Notes: generated by a model not told the origin, from the sequence alone. A stretch of DNA of 64,000 nt from Cellulomonas flavigena DSM 20109 (GCF_000092865.1 NC_014151.1:3968001-4032000); one strand, 5' to 3'. Positions 17,040 to 26,494 are shown, numbered from the stretch's first letter. Numbers and translations are program-made.

Positions 17040-18104
17040 TTGAGGCCATTTCTCTACCACGTGCACGGTGTGGGGCGGCACGACTTCTCCAACCTCGACC
17101 CGGGCGACCTGCTCGCGGTCGAGGCGGTGGCGCAGGAGCGGGAGCAGGACCTCGTCCCGACCGTGTTCCTCGTCCGGGACAACCTCCCGAGCCTCGTCGA
17201 CCTGCTCAAGCACTACGACGAGCTCCGCCGTGCCGGCCGACTGCCGCACATCGCGGGGTTCGCCGTCGAGGGCCCGCTCCTGGGCCCCGAGGGCGGCGTC
17301 CCGCGCGAGGGCAAGTGGGTGCCGACGTGGCGCGAGTGGGTCGCCCTCGCCGAGCTGGGCGACCTCGGCCTGAAGTACATCGTCATGGCCCCCGACAGCC
17401 TCGCCCTCGACGAGCGCGTCGACGGCGGGCACACGTTCGCGGAGCTCCTCGAGCTGTTCTACGACCACGGCACGCGCATCGCGCTCGGCCACTTCCACCA
17501 CGACGACCCCGACCGCAGCGCGCAGCGCACGCGGGACGTCGTCGCGCACCTGCACGCGACCTACGAGCCGTCGCCCTACCTGGTGCTCACCGACCACCTG
17601 TACAACGACATGCCGCGCACCTTCACGCACGCGTGGCGGACACCGGAGGAGCGCGCCCGCCGGGACGCCGAGGTCGCGGAGTTCCTCCGGTCGCCGTGGA
17701 CGCCCCAGAACGTCGCGGACCTGCTCGGCCCCGTGCCGGCCGTCCTCCTGGAGACCACGCGCGAGGGCCTGGTCACGCCGTGCCTGAACTTCGACGGCCT
17801 GCACGTCGACATCGAGGTCTGCCGGCGCACCGTCGAGTACCTCGGCGCCGAGCGGCTCGTCGCGCTGACCGACCACATCGAGGTCTCGGCGATGGCCAGC
17901 GAGAAGCTCTGGCTCGACCCGACCGGCCTGTGGCGCCGCCAGGACGGCGTCGTGGCCGCCGGGTCGACCGACTTCGAGCAGCAGCGCGCCAACATGCGGG
18001 CCGTCGGACTGCCCGAGGAGGCCGTCGAGGCCGTCTTCGACACCGTGCCCCGCGCGGTCATGGCGTTCGTGCCGCGCCGCCGGCTCCAGCCGGAGCCGGC
18101 ATGA
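17040..18104 (+). CDS. NagA-like amidohydrolase
   Basis: The 354-residue protein starts at TTG 17040 behind the strong box AAGGAGGAG. FLYHVHGVGRHDF is the metal-binding H-x-H strand of the amidohydrolase fold, GFAVEGPLLGPEGGVP matches the GFHLEGPF metal-glutamate region of N-acetylglucosamine-6-phosphate deacetylase, and VALTDHIEVSAM corresponds to the catalytic aspartate strand. The overall match is distant, so deacetylation of a sugar phosphate or nucleotide sugar is only a reasonable guess. It opens the rightward operon and overlaps the next gene by ATGA. Confidence 0.65.
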   Translation: MRPFLYHVHGVGRHDFSNLDPGDLLAVEAVAQEREQDLVPTVFLVRDNLPSLVDLLKHYDELRRAGRLPHIAGFAVEGPLLGPEGGVPREGKWVPTWREWVALAELGDLGLKYIVMAPDSLALDERVDGGHTFAELLELFYDHGTRIALGHFHHDDPDRSAQRTRDVVAHLHATYEPSPYLVLTDHLYNDMPRTFTHAWRTPEERARRDAEVAEFLRSPWTPQNVADLLGPVPAVLLETTREGLVTPCLNFDGLHVDIEVCRRTVEYLGAERLVALTDHIEVSAMASEKLWLDPTGLWRRQDGVVAAGSTDFEQQRANMRAVGLPEEAVEAVFDTVPRAVMAFVPRRRLQPEPA

Positions 18105-19180
18105 TCGACGCGCTGCTCGAGCAGGCCCTCCCGCGCCTCGAGGCGACGGCCACCACCGCCGCCACCCCGTTCGACGCGATCGTCCTCGCCGCCGGCGCCG
18201 GACGGCGCCTGTCCCCCGTGACGGACGAGCTGTGCAAGCCGCTCGTGCCCGTGCTCGGCACGCCGCTGCTGTGGTGGGCCGTCGCCGCGCTCCGCGCGGC
18301 CGGGGTCGGCAGGGTCGCCATGAACGCCCACCACCACGGGCAGCAGGTCGCCGCCGCCGGGGCGGTGCTCGCGGGACGGGACGGCGTCGACGTCGTCGTC
18401 GTGCCGGAGGACGCCCCGACCGGGCCCGCCGGCGGCGCGCGTGCCTGCGCCGCCGTGCTCCCGGCACGGACGAGCCACGTCGTCCTCAGCGGTGACGCCT
18501 GGACGGACGTGGACCTCGGCGCCCTCGTCGACGAGCACGTGGCGCGCGGGAGCGACCTGACGATCTGCGCGACACCCGTACCCGACCCCAGCCGCTTCGG
18601 CGTCCTCACGCTCGACGGGGACGACGTCGTCGGCCACCGCGAGAAGCCGCAGGACGCGGCACCCGGTGCCCTCGCGAGCTGCGGCATCTACGTGCTCAGC
18701 GACGCCGGGCTGCGGGCGCTCGCGGCCGGGGGCGCGGACCTCGCCGACTACGACTTCACGCACGTCGTCCCCGTGCTGCGCGGGCTCGGCCTGACGGTCC
18801 GGGCGTCGGTGACCTCACGCGCGTGGGACGACGTCGGCACCGTCGCCGCCCTGCTGCGGGCGAACGTCGACGCGCTGCGCGCGGACCGGTTGGTGCGCGT
18901 CGCCGTCCCGCACCCCGGTGCGCCGGGCCTGTGGACGACCGGCGTGCCCGACCTCGCCGCGGACGTCCGGTGCTCCGGCACCGTCCACGTCGGCCCCGGG
19001 GCCGTCGTGGGCCCGGGCACGCACCTGCGGGCCACCACCGTCGGCGCACGTGCCGTCGTCGGCTCGGGGGCCCGGCTCGACGGGTGCGTCGTGCTGCCCG
19101 GTGCGCGGGTGCCGGACGGCTTCACGGCCACCGGTGAGGTCCTGGGCGCCACCCGGGTCGCGAGCGAGGTGCTCGCATGA
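18101..19180 (+). CDS. sugar-1-phosphate nucleotidyltransferase with beta-helix tail
   Basis: The 359-residue protein has the nucleotidyltransferase start AIVLAAGAGRRLSPVTDELCKPLVPV (GxGxR and K-P motifs) and VVLSGDAWTDVD. After about residue 265 come hexapeptide turns (VRCSGTVHVGPGAVVGPG, GARAVVGSGARL), a left-handed beta-helix as in mannose-1-phosphate guanylyltransferases. It would activate a sugar phosphate to an NDP-sugar. A second, shorter nucleotidyltransferase is encoded at 20355, so the locus probably uses two different activated sugars. Confidence 0.8.
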   Translation: MIDALLEQALPRLEATATTAATPFDAIVLAAGAGRRLSPVTDELCKPLVPVLGTPLLWWAVAALRAAGVGRVAMNAHHHGQQVAAAGAVLAGRDGVDVVVVPEDAPTGPAGGARACAAVLPARTSHVVLSGDAWTDVDLGALVDEHVARGSDLTICATPVPDPSRFGVLTLDGDDVVGHREKPQDAAPGALASCGIYVLSDAGLRALAAGGADLADYDFTHVVPVLRGLGLTVRASVTSRAWDDVGTVAALLRANVDALRADRLVRVAVPHPGAPGLWTTGVPDLAADVRCSGTVHVGPGAVVGPGTHLRATTVGARAVVGSGARLDGCVVLPGARVPDGFTATGEVLGATRVASEVLA

Positions 19181-20358
19181 GCCTGCGCACCCTGATCCTC
19201 ACCTCCAGCTACCCCCCGACGATGGGGGGCGCCGAGACGTACGCCCACACGCTCGCGCACGGCCTGGCCCGCGACGGCTTCGACGTCCTCGTGGTGACCG
19301 ACGCGGTCGCCGGCGCGCCCCGCGACGAGCGGACCGACGGCGTCACCGTCGCTCGCCGGGACGGCTACCGCGCCCTGCTCGCCGACCCGGGCAAGCTCCC
19401 CTGGGAGCAGCTCTGCTTCGGCATCCTGCCGGACCTGGAGGACGTCCTGCGCGGGTGGCGGCCGCACCTGGTGGTCGCGAACAGCCTCGAGTGCACCGTG
19501 CTCGGCCGGATCGTCGCCGACGACCTCGGCGTCCCCCTGGTCGGCGCGTACCACGAGCACGACCCCCGCTCCGAGCCGTTCGGGGCGGGCCGGCTCAGCC
19601 TCGGTTATCGCGTGCTCGCGCCCGACCTCGTGCTGGCCGGCTCGTCGAGCTACGCCGCGCGCGCGCTCGAGCACCTGCCCGCCGAGCGGGTCGCGCTGGT
19701 CCTGCACGGCGTCGACACCGACGTGTTCGACGACCGCCCGGAGCTGCGCGACCCGGCGGCCGCGGTGCGCCGGCGCTACGGCGTGCAGGAGCACGAGCTG
19801 CTCGTCGTCACCTCCGGCCGTCTCAAGGAGCGCAAGGGCCACCTGGAGCTGATCGAGGCGTTCACCTCGCTGCGGCGCACCGACGCCGTGCTCGCCGTGG
19901 TCGGGGGCGTCAGCTCGTCGTCCCCCGAGTACGCCGACACGCTCGCGGCGACGGTCGCCGGGTGCGCGGACGCACGGGTCGTCATCGACACGACCGCGTC
20001 GCTCGACGACATGCCCGCCGTCCTCGCGGCGTCCGACGTCGTCGCGCAGCCCAGCAGGTCGGAGGGTCTCGGGCTCGCGCTGCTGGAGGCGATGAGCATG
20101 GCGCGACCGGTCGTCGCGACCCGCATCGACGGGTTCGACGAGGTGCTGGGGCCGGAGGGACCGGCCGTGCGCGTCCCGGTGGGCGACGTCGAGGCCATCG
20201 CGGACGCGCTGACGGCCCTCCTCGACGACGCGGACCTGCGCCGGACGCTGGGGGCACGGGCGCGCGAGCACGTCCTCGCGCGGTTCTCGCGCCGGCACAT
20301 GATCACGTCCACCGCCGCGCTGCTGCATGCGGTCGCCGCCACGGAGGCCGTCCGGTGA
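19177..20358 (+). CDS. glycosyltransferase family 4
   Basis: The 393-residue GT-B enzyme has the N-terminal TSSYPPTMGGAETYAHTLAHGL acceptor domain and the C-terminal donor domain with VVTSGRLKERKGHLELIEAF and AQPSRSEGLGLALLEAMSMARPVVAT, which contains the E-x7-E retaining motif. It likely transfers an NDP-sugar (heptose or mannose type) in the cytoplasm. ATGA overlaps join it to both neighbours' ends. Confidence 0.85.
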   Translation: MSLRTLILTSSYPPTMGGAETYAHTLAHGLARDGFDVLVVTDAVAGAPRDERTDGVTVARRDGYRALLADPGKLPWEQLCFGILPDLEDVLRGWRPHLVVANSLECTVLGRIVADDLGVPLVGAYHEHDPRSEPFGAGRLSLGYRVLAPDLVLAGSSSYAARALEHLPAERVALVLHGVDTDVFDDRPELRDPAAAVRRRYGVQEHELLVVTSGRLKERKGHLELIEAFTSLRRTDAVLAVVGGVSSSSPEYADTLAATVAGCADARVVIDTTASLDDMPAVLAASDVVAQPSRSEGLGLALLEAMSMARPVVATRIDGFDEVLGPEGPAVRVPVGDVEAIADALTALLDDADLRRTLGARAREHVLARFSRRHMITSTAALLHAVAATEAVR

Positions 20359-21083
20359 CCGCGTCCCCTCCCCAGGTCGTCCTGCTCGCGGGAGGTGCCG
20401 GCACGCGCCTGCGCCCGGTGACGGGCGACGTCCCCAAGGTTCTCGTGCCGGTCGGCGACCGCCCGTTCCTCGAGCTGCTCCTCGACCAGTACGAGGGCAC
20501 GGGGGTCCGCGACGTCCACCTGTGCCTGGGCGTCCACGCCGACCAGGTGCTCGCCCACCTCGCCCGCCACCCGCGGCCGGACCTGCGGATCACCTGGACC
20601 GTCGAGGACCACCCGCTGGGCACCGCGGGGTGCCTGCGGCTGGCCGCACCCGCGCTGCACGACGAGTTCGCGGTCGTGGTGGGCGACAGCCTGCTGACCG
20701 AGCCGGTGGGCGAGCTGACGCAGCGGTGGCACGCGACGGGCCGGGAGGCGGCGATGGCCGTGCTGCACAACGCGGGAGCGCTGGTGCCCAGCAACGTCGC
20801 GGTGGCCGACGGGCTCGTCGTCACGTACGACAAGCACGCCGCGCCCGGGTCGCTGGAGCACGTCGACTACGGGGTGCTGCTGCTGCGGCGCACCGCCCTC
20901 GGCCGGCTCCCGGACGCCGCGACGCAGGACCTGTCCACCCTCGTCGCGTCGCTCGTCGAGGACCGCGAGCTCGCCGCCGTCGAGGTCGGGCGGCGCTTCT
21001 ACGAGATCGGCTCACCGCGCGGCCTGGCCGAGCTGCGGGCCGTCGTCGGTCACGGGCCGGGAGCCGACCGTGTCCCGGCCTGA
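20355..21083 (+). CDS. HddC-like sugar nucleotidyltransferase
   Basis: The 242-residue protein is a single nucleotidyltransferase domain: VVLLAGGAGTRLRPVTGDVPKVLVPV, DHPLGTAGCLRLA and FAVVVGDSLLTE. It most resembles D-glycero-alpha-D-manno-heptose-1-phosphate guanylyltransferases (HddC). That reading fits the kinase, isomerase and phosphatase encoded just downstream, which together make the GDP-heptose route. The GTG start overlaps the upstream stop (GTGA). The nucleotide specificity cannot be read from sequence. Confidence 0.75.
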   Translation: MTASPPQVVLLAGGAGTRLRPVTGDVPKVLVPVGDRPFLELLLDQYEGTGVRDVHLCLGVHADQVLAHLARHPRPDLRITWTVEDHPLGTAGCLRLAAPALHDEFAVVVGDSLLTEPVGELTQRWHATGREAAMAVLHNAGALVPSNVAVADGLVVTYDKHAAPGSLEHVDYGVLLLRRTALGRLPDAATQDLSTLVASLVEDRELAAVEVGRRFYEIGSPRGLAELRAVVGHGPGADRVPA

Positions 21084-21651
21084 GACGCACGCGCCGGCCG
21101 GCCGGCGCGTCGTCGCGCACCGGGAGGTGTTCGCGAGCCCGTGGATGCAGGTGCGCGAGGAGGACTTCGTGCGGGCCGACGGCACCACCGGCACGTTCGG
21201 CGTCGTCACCCGGCACGGCTTCGTCGTCGTCGTGTGCACCGTCCCCGGCGGCACCGTGCTGCTCCGGCAGTACCGGCACGCCGCGCGGCGGTGGAGTCTC
21301 GAGCTGCCGCAGGGTGCCCTCGACCCCGGGGAGGACGCGCCCGGCGCCGCCGTCCGTGAGCTCCGCGAGGAGACCGGCTGGCTCGGCGAGGACCCGGTGC
21401 TGCTGGCTGCCGAGGTCTACGAGGCCGCCGACTGGGCGACGCAGTCCTTCGCGGTCGTGGCCGTGCACGCCCGCGACCGCGGCCCCTGCGCGCTCGAGCC
21501 CGACGAGCTCGTCGGCGACGTGCTCGTGCTGTCCGACGACGACCTCCGCGAGGCCGTCGTCACCGGTGAGGTCGTCGACGCGGCGACGCTCGCCGCCCTC
21601 GCCCTGCGCGGCCTGTCCCCCCGACACCCCGAACCCCTGGAGATCGCATGA
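21070..21651 (+). CDS. Nudix hydrolase (ADP-sugar pyrophosphatase type)
   Basis: The 193-residue protein has a complete Nudix box, GALDPGEDAPGAAVRELREETGW (about residues 82-104), placed after LLRQYRHAARRWSLELPQ, as in ADP-ribose/NDP-sugar pyrophosphatases. The GTG start overlaps the previous gene by 14 bases. In this operon it may hydrolyse a nucleotide sugar or clear a by-product. Confidence 0.8.
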   Translation: MSRPETHAPAGRRVVAHREVFASPWMQVREEDFVRADGTTGTFGVVTRHGFVVVVCTVPGGTVLLRQYRHAARRWSLELPQGALDPGEDAPGAAVRELREETGWLGEDPVLLAAEVYEAADWATQSFAVVAVHARDRGPCALEPDELVGDVLVLSDDDLREAVVTGEVVDAATLAALALRGLSPRHPEPLEIA

Positions 21652-22601
21652 CCACCCTCGTCACCGGCGCGGCCGGGTTCATCGGCACGCACGTCGTGCA
21701 GCACCTGCTCGACACCGGGCGCGACGTCGTCGCGACCGACCTGGTGCCGGCCGACGACGCCACCGGCCTGCGCGGCGTCATCGACGACCCGCGCCTGACC
21801 TACGTGCCCGGCGACCTCGCCGGGCAGCTCGACGCGCTGCTGCCCCACGTCGAGCAGGTGTGGCACCTCGCGGCCAACACCGACATCCCCGCGGGTGCCA
21901 CGGACACCGGCGTGGACGTCCGGTCCACGACGGGCCTGACCCACCAGCTGCTCGAGGCGCTGCGGCGCCACCCGGGCCGTGACCTCGTCCTGACGTCGAC
22001 GAGCGCGGTCTACGGCGAGCGGACGGGCAGCGCGTCCGAGACGTCGGGACCGCTGCTGCCCCGGTCGCTGTACGGGGCGGGCAAGCTCGCGGCCGAGGGC
22101 CTGACGTCGGCGTACTGCGCGACGTTCGGGCTGCGCGCCCGCATCTTCCGGCTCGGCAACGTGCTCGGCGGCGGGATGCGGCGGGGCATCGTCCTGGACT
22201 TCCTGCGCAAGCTCGGCGAGGACCCGCGGACGCTGCACGTCCTCGGCGACGGCGAGCAGCGCAAGAGCTACGTCCTCGTGGACGACGTGGTCGCGGGCAT
22301 GCGGCACGTCACCGAGACGACGTCCGGGCCGGAGCACCCGGCGTGCGACGTGTACAACCTCGCGGCCGGCGGCAGCGTCAGCACCCGGGAGGTCGCACGC
22401 CTCGTCGCAGCGGAGCTCGGCCTCGACGGCGTCGACGTCGTCGCCGAGCAGGGCGGGCTGTCGTGGCCGGGCGACCAGCCGGTGGTCGAGCTCGTCGTGG
22501 ACAAGGCCCGCGCGACGGGGTGGGCCCCGACGTGCACCGCGCCGGGGTCCGTCTCGGAGTCGGCGCGGCGCCTGCTCGCCGAGCAGGCGGTGACGGCATG
22601 A
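21648..22601 (+). CDS. NAD-dependent epimerase/dehydratase (extended SDR)
   Basis: The 317-residue protein starts with TLVTGAAGFIGTHVVQHLL, the Rossmann G-x-x-G-x-x-G. It has a catalytic STSAVYGER (S/T) and YGAGKLAAEG (Y-x3-K). Proteins of this type epimerise or dehydrate NDP-sugars. It probably modifies the activated heptose or a partner sugar. The ATG overlaps the Nudix stop and the end overlaps the kinase start. Confidence 0.85.
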   Translation: MTTLVTGAAGFIGTHVVQHLLDTGRDVVATDLVPADDATGLRGVIDDPRLTYVPGDLAGQLDALLPHVEQVWHLAANTDIPAGATDTGVDVRSTTGLTHQLLEALRRHPGRDLVLTSTSAVYGERTGSASETSGPLLPRSLYGAGKLAAEGLTSAYCATFGLRARIFRLGNVLGGGMRRGIVLDFLRKLGEDPRTLHVLGDGEQRKSYVLVDDVVAGMRHVTETTSGPEHPACDVYNLAAGGSVSTREVARLVAAELGLDGVDVVAEQGGLSWPGDQPVVELVVDKARATGWAPTCTAPGSVSESARRLLAEQAVTA

Positions 22602-23647
22602 CGGCCACGCAGGAGGCACCCGGGCGCGTCACGACCGGCACGGACGAGCTGGTCGTCGCGAGCGCCCCGTTGCGGATCTCCCTCGGCGGCGGTGGCACCG
22701 ACCTCCCGTTCTACGCGGACCGCCACGGCGCCGACGTGCTGTCCGTCGCGATCAGCCCGCGCGTGACCGTCGCCGCCCGCACCGGACGGCTCGACGCCCG
22801 GTTCCGCTACAGCCACGACCGCGTGCTCCTGGCACCCGACGTGGACGACCTCGACGAGCCGTACGTGCGTGCGGCGCTGCGGGCCACCGGCACCACCCGG
22901 CCCACGGAGATCACGTCGTTCGGCGCGGTCCCCCCGGGCACGGGCCTGGGCAGCTCGGGCGCGTTCACCGTGGCCCTGCTCGCCGCCCTCGGCGCGCTCA
23001 CCGGGCAGGACCCGCTGGGCCCCGGCCGCAGCGCGCTCGCCGAGCGTGCGTGGCAGCTCGAGGCGGGCACGCTCGGCCGGCCCGTCGGCAGGCACGACCA
23101 CTACGTGTGCGCGACCGGCGGCCTGTGCCGCCTGGTCGTCGAGGACGGACGTCCGCAGGTCATCGCGACCCGCGTCGAGGACGACACGCTGGAGGCGCTC
23201 GACCGGCGCCTGCGGCTCTACTACACGGGGGTCAGCCGCGAGAGCTCGCACCACCTCGCCGCCGCCCCCGCGAGCGTCGACGACCGCACCGCGCGGCTGC
23301 ACGAGACGCGGCGCATCGGCGCCGAGCTGCTCGGCGCCCTCGAGCGCGGCGACGTCGACCGGGTGCCCGAGCTCTTCCGCCGGCACTGGACGGTGAAGCA
23401 GGCGGGACTCCCGCCGGCGCCGTGGGACGAGGCGCTGCAGGTGGCGCTCGACGCCGGCGCCCTCGGCGGCAAGCTCGTCGGCGCGGGCGGCGGGGGTTTC
23501 CTGCTGCTCTTCGCACCCCCGGCCGCCCAGGCGACGGTCGACGCGGCGATGACCGCGCGGGGGCTGGTCGAGCTCCCCTTCACGTTCTCCCGCACGGGAG
23601 CCCAGATCACGCGTGTCCGGCACGACGACCAGGAGGCCCTCGCATGA
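22598..23647 (+). CDS. HddA-like GHMP kinase (heptose-7-phosphate kinase)
   Basis: The 349-residue kinase has the GHMP motifs APLRISLGGGGTDLPFY (motif 1), VPPGTGLGSSGAFTVALLAAL (motif 2, phosphate loop) and LVGAGGGGFLLLF (motif 3). The motif 1 form is that of D-glycero-D-manno-heptose-7-phosphate kinases, which phosphorylate C1 before the 7-phosphate is removed. GmhA-, GmhB- and HddC-like neighbours support this. Confidence 0.8.
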   Translation: MTATQEAPGRVTTGTDELVVASAPLRISLGGGGTDLPFYADRHGADVLSVAISPRVTVAARTGRLDARFRYSHDRVLLAPDVDDLDEPYVRAALRATGTTRPTEITSFGAVPPGTGLGSSGAFTVALLAALGALTGQDPLGPGRSALAERAWQLEAGTLGRPVGRHDHYVCATGGLCRLVVEDGRPQVIATRVEDDTLEALDRRLRLYYTGVSRESSHHLAAAPASVDDRTARLHETRRIGAELLGALERGDVDRVPELFRRHWTVKQAGLPPAPWDEALQVALDAGALGGKLVGAGGGGFLLLFAPPAAQATVDAAMTARGLVELPFTFSRTGAQITRVRHDDQEALA

Positions 23648-24270
23648 CCACCACCGCTGTCGACAGCACGACCTGGACCGGTCACGAGTTCGTGTCCGTC
23701 CTGGCCGAGACCGTGACCTCGCTCGACCTGCAGGCGGTCGACCGGATCGCCCACCGGTTCGCCCGCGTGCGGCGCGAGCAGGGCCGCGTGTTCGTCATCG
23801 GGGTCGGCGGCGGCGCCGGCAACGCGACCCACGCCGTCTGCGACCTGCGCAACCTGGCCCGCGTCGACGCGCACTCGCCGACGGACAACGCGGCCACGCT
23901 GACCGCGGCCGTGAACGACCGCGGCTGGGAGGAGGCCGTCGCCGAGTCGCTGGCCTGCGCGAACCTCGGCCCGCGTGACGCCGTGATGGTGTTCTCCGTG
24001 GGCGGGGGCAGCGAGAGCCCGCCCGTGAGCGTGAACCTGGTCCGGGCGGTCCGGTTCGCGGCGGCCGCCGGTGCGTACGTCTGCGGGGTCGTCGGCCCGG
24101 ACGGCGGCGAGACCGCACGGCTCGCCGACGACTGCGTCCGCGTCCCCGTGAGCGACCGGTCCTTCCGCACGACGCACACGGAGATCGCCCAGGCGGTCGT
24201 GTGGCACCTGCTGGTCGTCCACCCGGCCCTCGCGGCGATCAGCCCGACGTGGGAGTCGCTGCGACCGTGA
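23644..24270 (+). CDS. SIS-domain sugar isomerase, GmhA-like
   Basis: The 208-residue single-domain SIS protein has VFVIGVGGGAGNATHAV and VMVFSVGGGSESPPVSVNLV, the sugar-phosphate loops. It resembles sedoheptulose-7-phosphate isomerases, which make heptose-7-phosphate, the substrate of the upstream kinase. ATGA and GTGA overlaps tie it to its neighbours. Confidence 0.8.
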   Translation: MTTTAVDSTTWTGHEFVSVLAETVTSLDLQAVDRIAHRFARVRREQGRVFVIGVGGGAGNATHAVCDLRNLARVDAHSPTDNAATLTAAVNDRGWEEAVAESLACANLGPRDAVMVFSVGGGSESPPVSVNLVRAVRFAAAAGAYVCGVVGPDGGETARLADDCVRVPVSDRSFRTTHTEIAQAVVWHLLVVHPALAAISPTWESLRP

Positions 24271-24881
24271 GCGTGCGTGCGCTCGTCCTCGACCGCGACG
24301 GCGTCCTCAACGAGCTCTGGCACGAGCCGGACCTCGGGACGGTCGACTCGCCGGCACGCCCCGACCAGGTCCGCCTCGCGGCGGGCGCGGCCGACGCGGT
24401 CCGCGCCGCGAACAGGGCGGGCGTGCGGGTCGTCGTCGCGTCGAACCAGCCGGGCGTGGCGAAGGGCAAGTGCACCCCGCAGCTCCTCGACGCGGTGACC
24501 GGCGCGCTCCTGCATCTGCTCGCCGCGCAGGGCGCGCACGTGGACGACGTCCGCTACTGCGTGCACCACCCGGACGCGGTCGTGGACCGGCTGCGGGCCG
24601 GGTGCCCGCGGCGCAAGCCCGGTGCGGGGCTGCTCCTCGACATCGCCCGTGACCTGGGGATCGCACCCGGCGGGACCTGGTTCGTCGGGGACACCCACGT
24701 CGACGTCGCGGCAGGCCGGGCCGGCGGGTTCCGCACGGCCTGGGTCGGCCGGTCCCGCTGCGACGTGTGCCCGACCCGCGGCGCCGAGCCACCCGACCTC
24801 GTCGCCCCCGACCTGCTGACAGCGACCCTCACCATCCTCGAAGGAGAGAACCACGATGCAGCTCTTTCTCGACAGCGCTGA
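24267..24881 (+). CDS. GmhB-like heptose-bisphosphate 7-phosphatase (HAD-IIIA)
   Basis: The 204-residue protein has ALVLDRDGVLNE (D-x-D nucleophile), VVASNQPGVAKG and WFVGDTHVDVAAG. The GmhB zinc loop is only partly kept: YCVHHPD and GCPRRKP hold two cysteines and histidines, but the second C-x-C pair is reduced to one cysteine. It would remove the 7-phosphate from heptose-1,7-bisphosphate. Its last 26 bases overlap the transaldolase start. Confidence 0.75.
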   Translation: MSVRALVLDRDGVLNELWHEPDLGTVDSPARPDQVRLAAGAADAVRAANRAGVRVVVASNQPGVAKGKCTPQLLDAVTGALLHLLAAQGAHVDDVRYCVHHPDAVVDRLRAGCPRRKPGAGLLLDIARDLGIAPGGTWFVGDTHVDVAAGRAGGFRTAWVGRSRCDVCPTRGAEPPDLVAPDLLTATLTILEGENHDAALSRQR

Positions 24882-25524
24882 CACCCACGAGATCAAGTTC
24901 TGGCTGGGCCAGGGCGTCCTCGACGGGGTCACGACCAACCCGAGCGTCCTGGCACGCGACGGCGTCGTCGACGTCGCGGCGGCCCTGCGCAGCCTCGTCT
25001 CGCTCGTCAGCCCCGGCATCCTGCACGCCGAGGTGACGCAGGAGTGCGGCCAGGCCCTCGTCGACGAGGCGACGGCGCTGCACGCCCTCGGCGAGAACGT
25101 CGTCGTCAAGGTGCCCGTCCTCACGCCGTCGGGCGCGCCGTGCCTCGGCGAGATCCACGAGCTCGCCGAGGCCGGCGTGCGGGTCAACGCGACCGCCTGC
25201 CTGTCGCTCGGGCAGGCCGCCCTGGCCGCCAAGGCGGGCGCGGCGTACGTGAGCGTGCTCGTCGGGCGGATCGACGACGAGGGCGGCGACGGCGCCGAGG
25301 TCGTCGTCGAGCTGCGGCGCTGGCTCGACCTGTGGGGCTACCCGACCCGCATCGTCGCGGCGAGCCTGCGCGGCGCGGCCGACGTGCGACGTGCGCTCGC
25401 CGCCGGCGCCCACTGCGTCACGGCGCCACCGGCCGCGCTCGCGCGGACGTCGGACCACAAGTACTCCCGGCACACCGTGCAGGAGTTCCTCGACGCGGCC
25501 CGCACCAGCGCCGCGACCCTCTGA
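24856..25524 (+). CDS. transaldolase (small, FSA/TalC-like)
   Basis: The 222-residue protein has MQLFLDSADTHEIKFWL, DGVTTNPSVLA and VVVKVPVLTPSG, where the lysine forms the Schiff base. The length fits the small fructose-6-phosphate aldolase/transaldolase group. A transaldolase inside this operon would supply sedoheptulose-7-phosphate to the GmhA-like isomerase, linking central metabolism to heptose formation. A ribosome binding site (AAGGAGAG) lies within the end of the GmhB gene. Confidence 0.85.
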   Translation: MQLFLDSADTHEIKFWLGQGVLDGVTTNPSVLARDGVVDVAAALRSLVSLVSPGILHAEVTQECGQALVDEATALHALGENVVVKVPVLTPSGAPCLGEIHELAEAGVRVNATACLSLGQAALAAKAGAAYVSVLVGRIDDEGGDGAEVVVELRRWLDLWGYPTRIVAASLRGAADVRRALAAGAHCVTAPPAALARTSDHKYSRHTVQEFLDAARTSAATL

Positions 25525-25558
25525 GACCGACCACCCCGACCGACAGGAGTACCCCACC

Positions 25559-26494
25559 GTGCCCGAGCTGTCCCAGCCCCGCTCCATCTGGTTCGACGGT
25601 GCCGTCCGCCCCTGGGCCGACGCCCAGGTCCACGTCTGGACCGAGACGGTCCTGCGGGCCGCGAGCGTGTTCGAGGGCCTGCGCGGCTACTGGTCGCCCG
25701 ACGACGAACGGCACTACTTCGTGCACCTCGACCGGCACGTGCGTCGGCTGCAGCGGTCCGCGAAGGTGACACGGATCCCGTTCCGCCTGGAGACCGACGA
25801 CGTGCTGAAGGCCCTCACCGAGCTCGTCCTGGACCTCGGGTACCGCGAGGACATCTACGTCCGCCCCACCGCGTACCTCGAGAAGGGGCGGTACACCGCC
25901 GACGCCTCGGGGCTGGCGGGAGGCTTCTTCATGCCCGTGTTCCCCTCGCCCCGCGAGCGGACGATCGACGCGGGCGTCCGGTGCCAGGTGTCCTCGTGGC
26001 GACGTTCGGGCGACGACACCGCCCCGCCGCGCGTGAAGGCCGCCGCGAACTACTACAACCTGCGCCTCGCCCGCCTGGAGGCGGAGGGGAACGGCTTCGA
26101 CGAGGCGATCCTGCTGAACGCCGCCGGCAAGGTCGCCGAGACGGGCGGCGCGTCCGTCTTCGTCGTGCGTGACGGCGTGGCCGCGACGCCCGCCGTCAGC
26201 GACTCGGTGCTCGACAGCATCACCCGCGCGAGCGCGCTCGAGCTGCTCCGCGAGCTCGGGCTGCAGGTCGAGGAGCGGCCGGTCGACAGGACGGAGCTCT
26301 ACGTCGCCGACGAGGTGCTCCTGACGGGCACGCTCTGCGAGATCACGCCGGTCGTCGACGTGGACGGCCTCCCGGTCGGCGACGGCGCACCGGGCCCGGT
26401 CACGCGGCAGCTCCAGACCGCGTACTACGCGGCGTGCCGCGCGGGCTCGTCCGACGCGCGCGGTTGGCTCACGGAGGGTCCGCGGGTCGGATGA
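25559..26494 (+). CDS. class IV aminotransferase (IlvE-like)
   Basis: The 311-residue PLP enzyme starts at GTG 25559 behind CAGGAG. VFEGLRGYWS, VKAAANYYNLRLA (PLP lysine), EAILLNAAGKVAETGGASVF and VLLTGTLCEITPV are the branched-chain aminotransferase motifs. Class IV enzymes usually transaminate branched-chain amino acids or form 4-amino-4-deoxychorismate. In this operon it may instead aminate a keto sugar or add an amino acid-derived group; nothing in the sequence decides this. Confidence 0.8.
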   Translation: MPELSQPRSIWFDGAVRPWADAQVHVWTETVLRAASVFEGLRGYWSPDDERHYFVHLDRHVRRLQRSAKVTRIPFRLETDDVLKALTELVLDLGYREDIYVRPTAYLEKGRYTADASGLAGGFFMPVFPSPRERTIDAGVRCQVSSWRRSGDDTAPPRVKAAANYYNLRLARLEAEGNGFDEAILLNAAGKVAETGGASVFVVRDGVAATPAVSDSVLDSITRASALELLRELGLQVEERPVDRTELYVADEVLLTGTLCEITPVVDVDGLPVGDGAPGPVTRQLQTAYYAACRAGSSDARGWLTEGPRVG

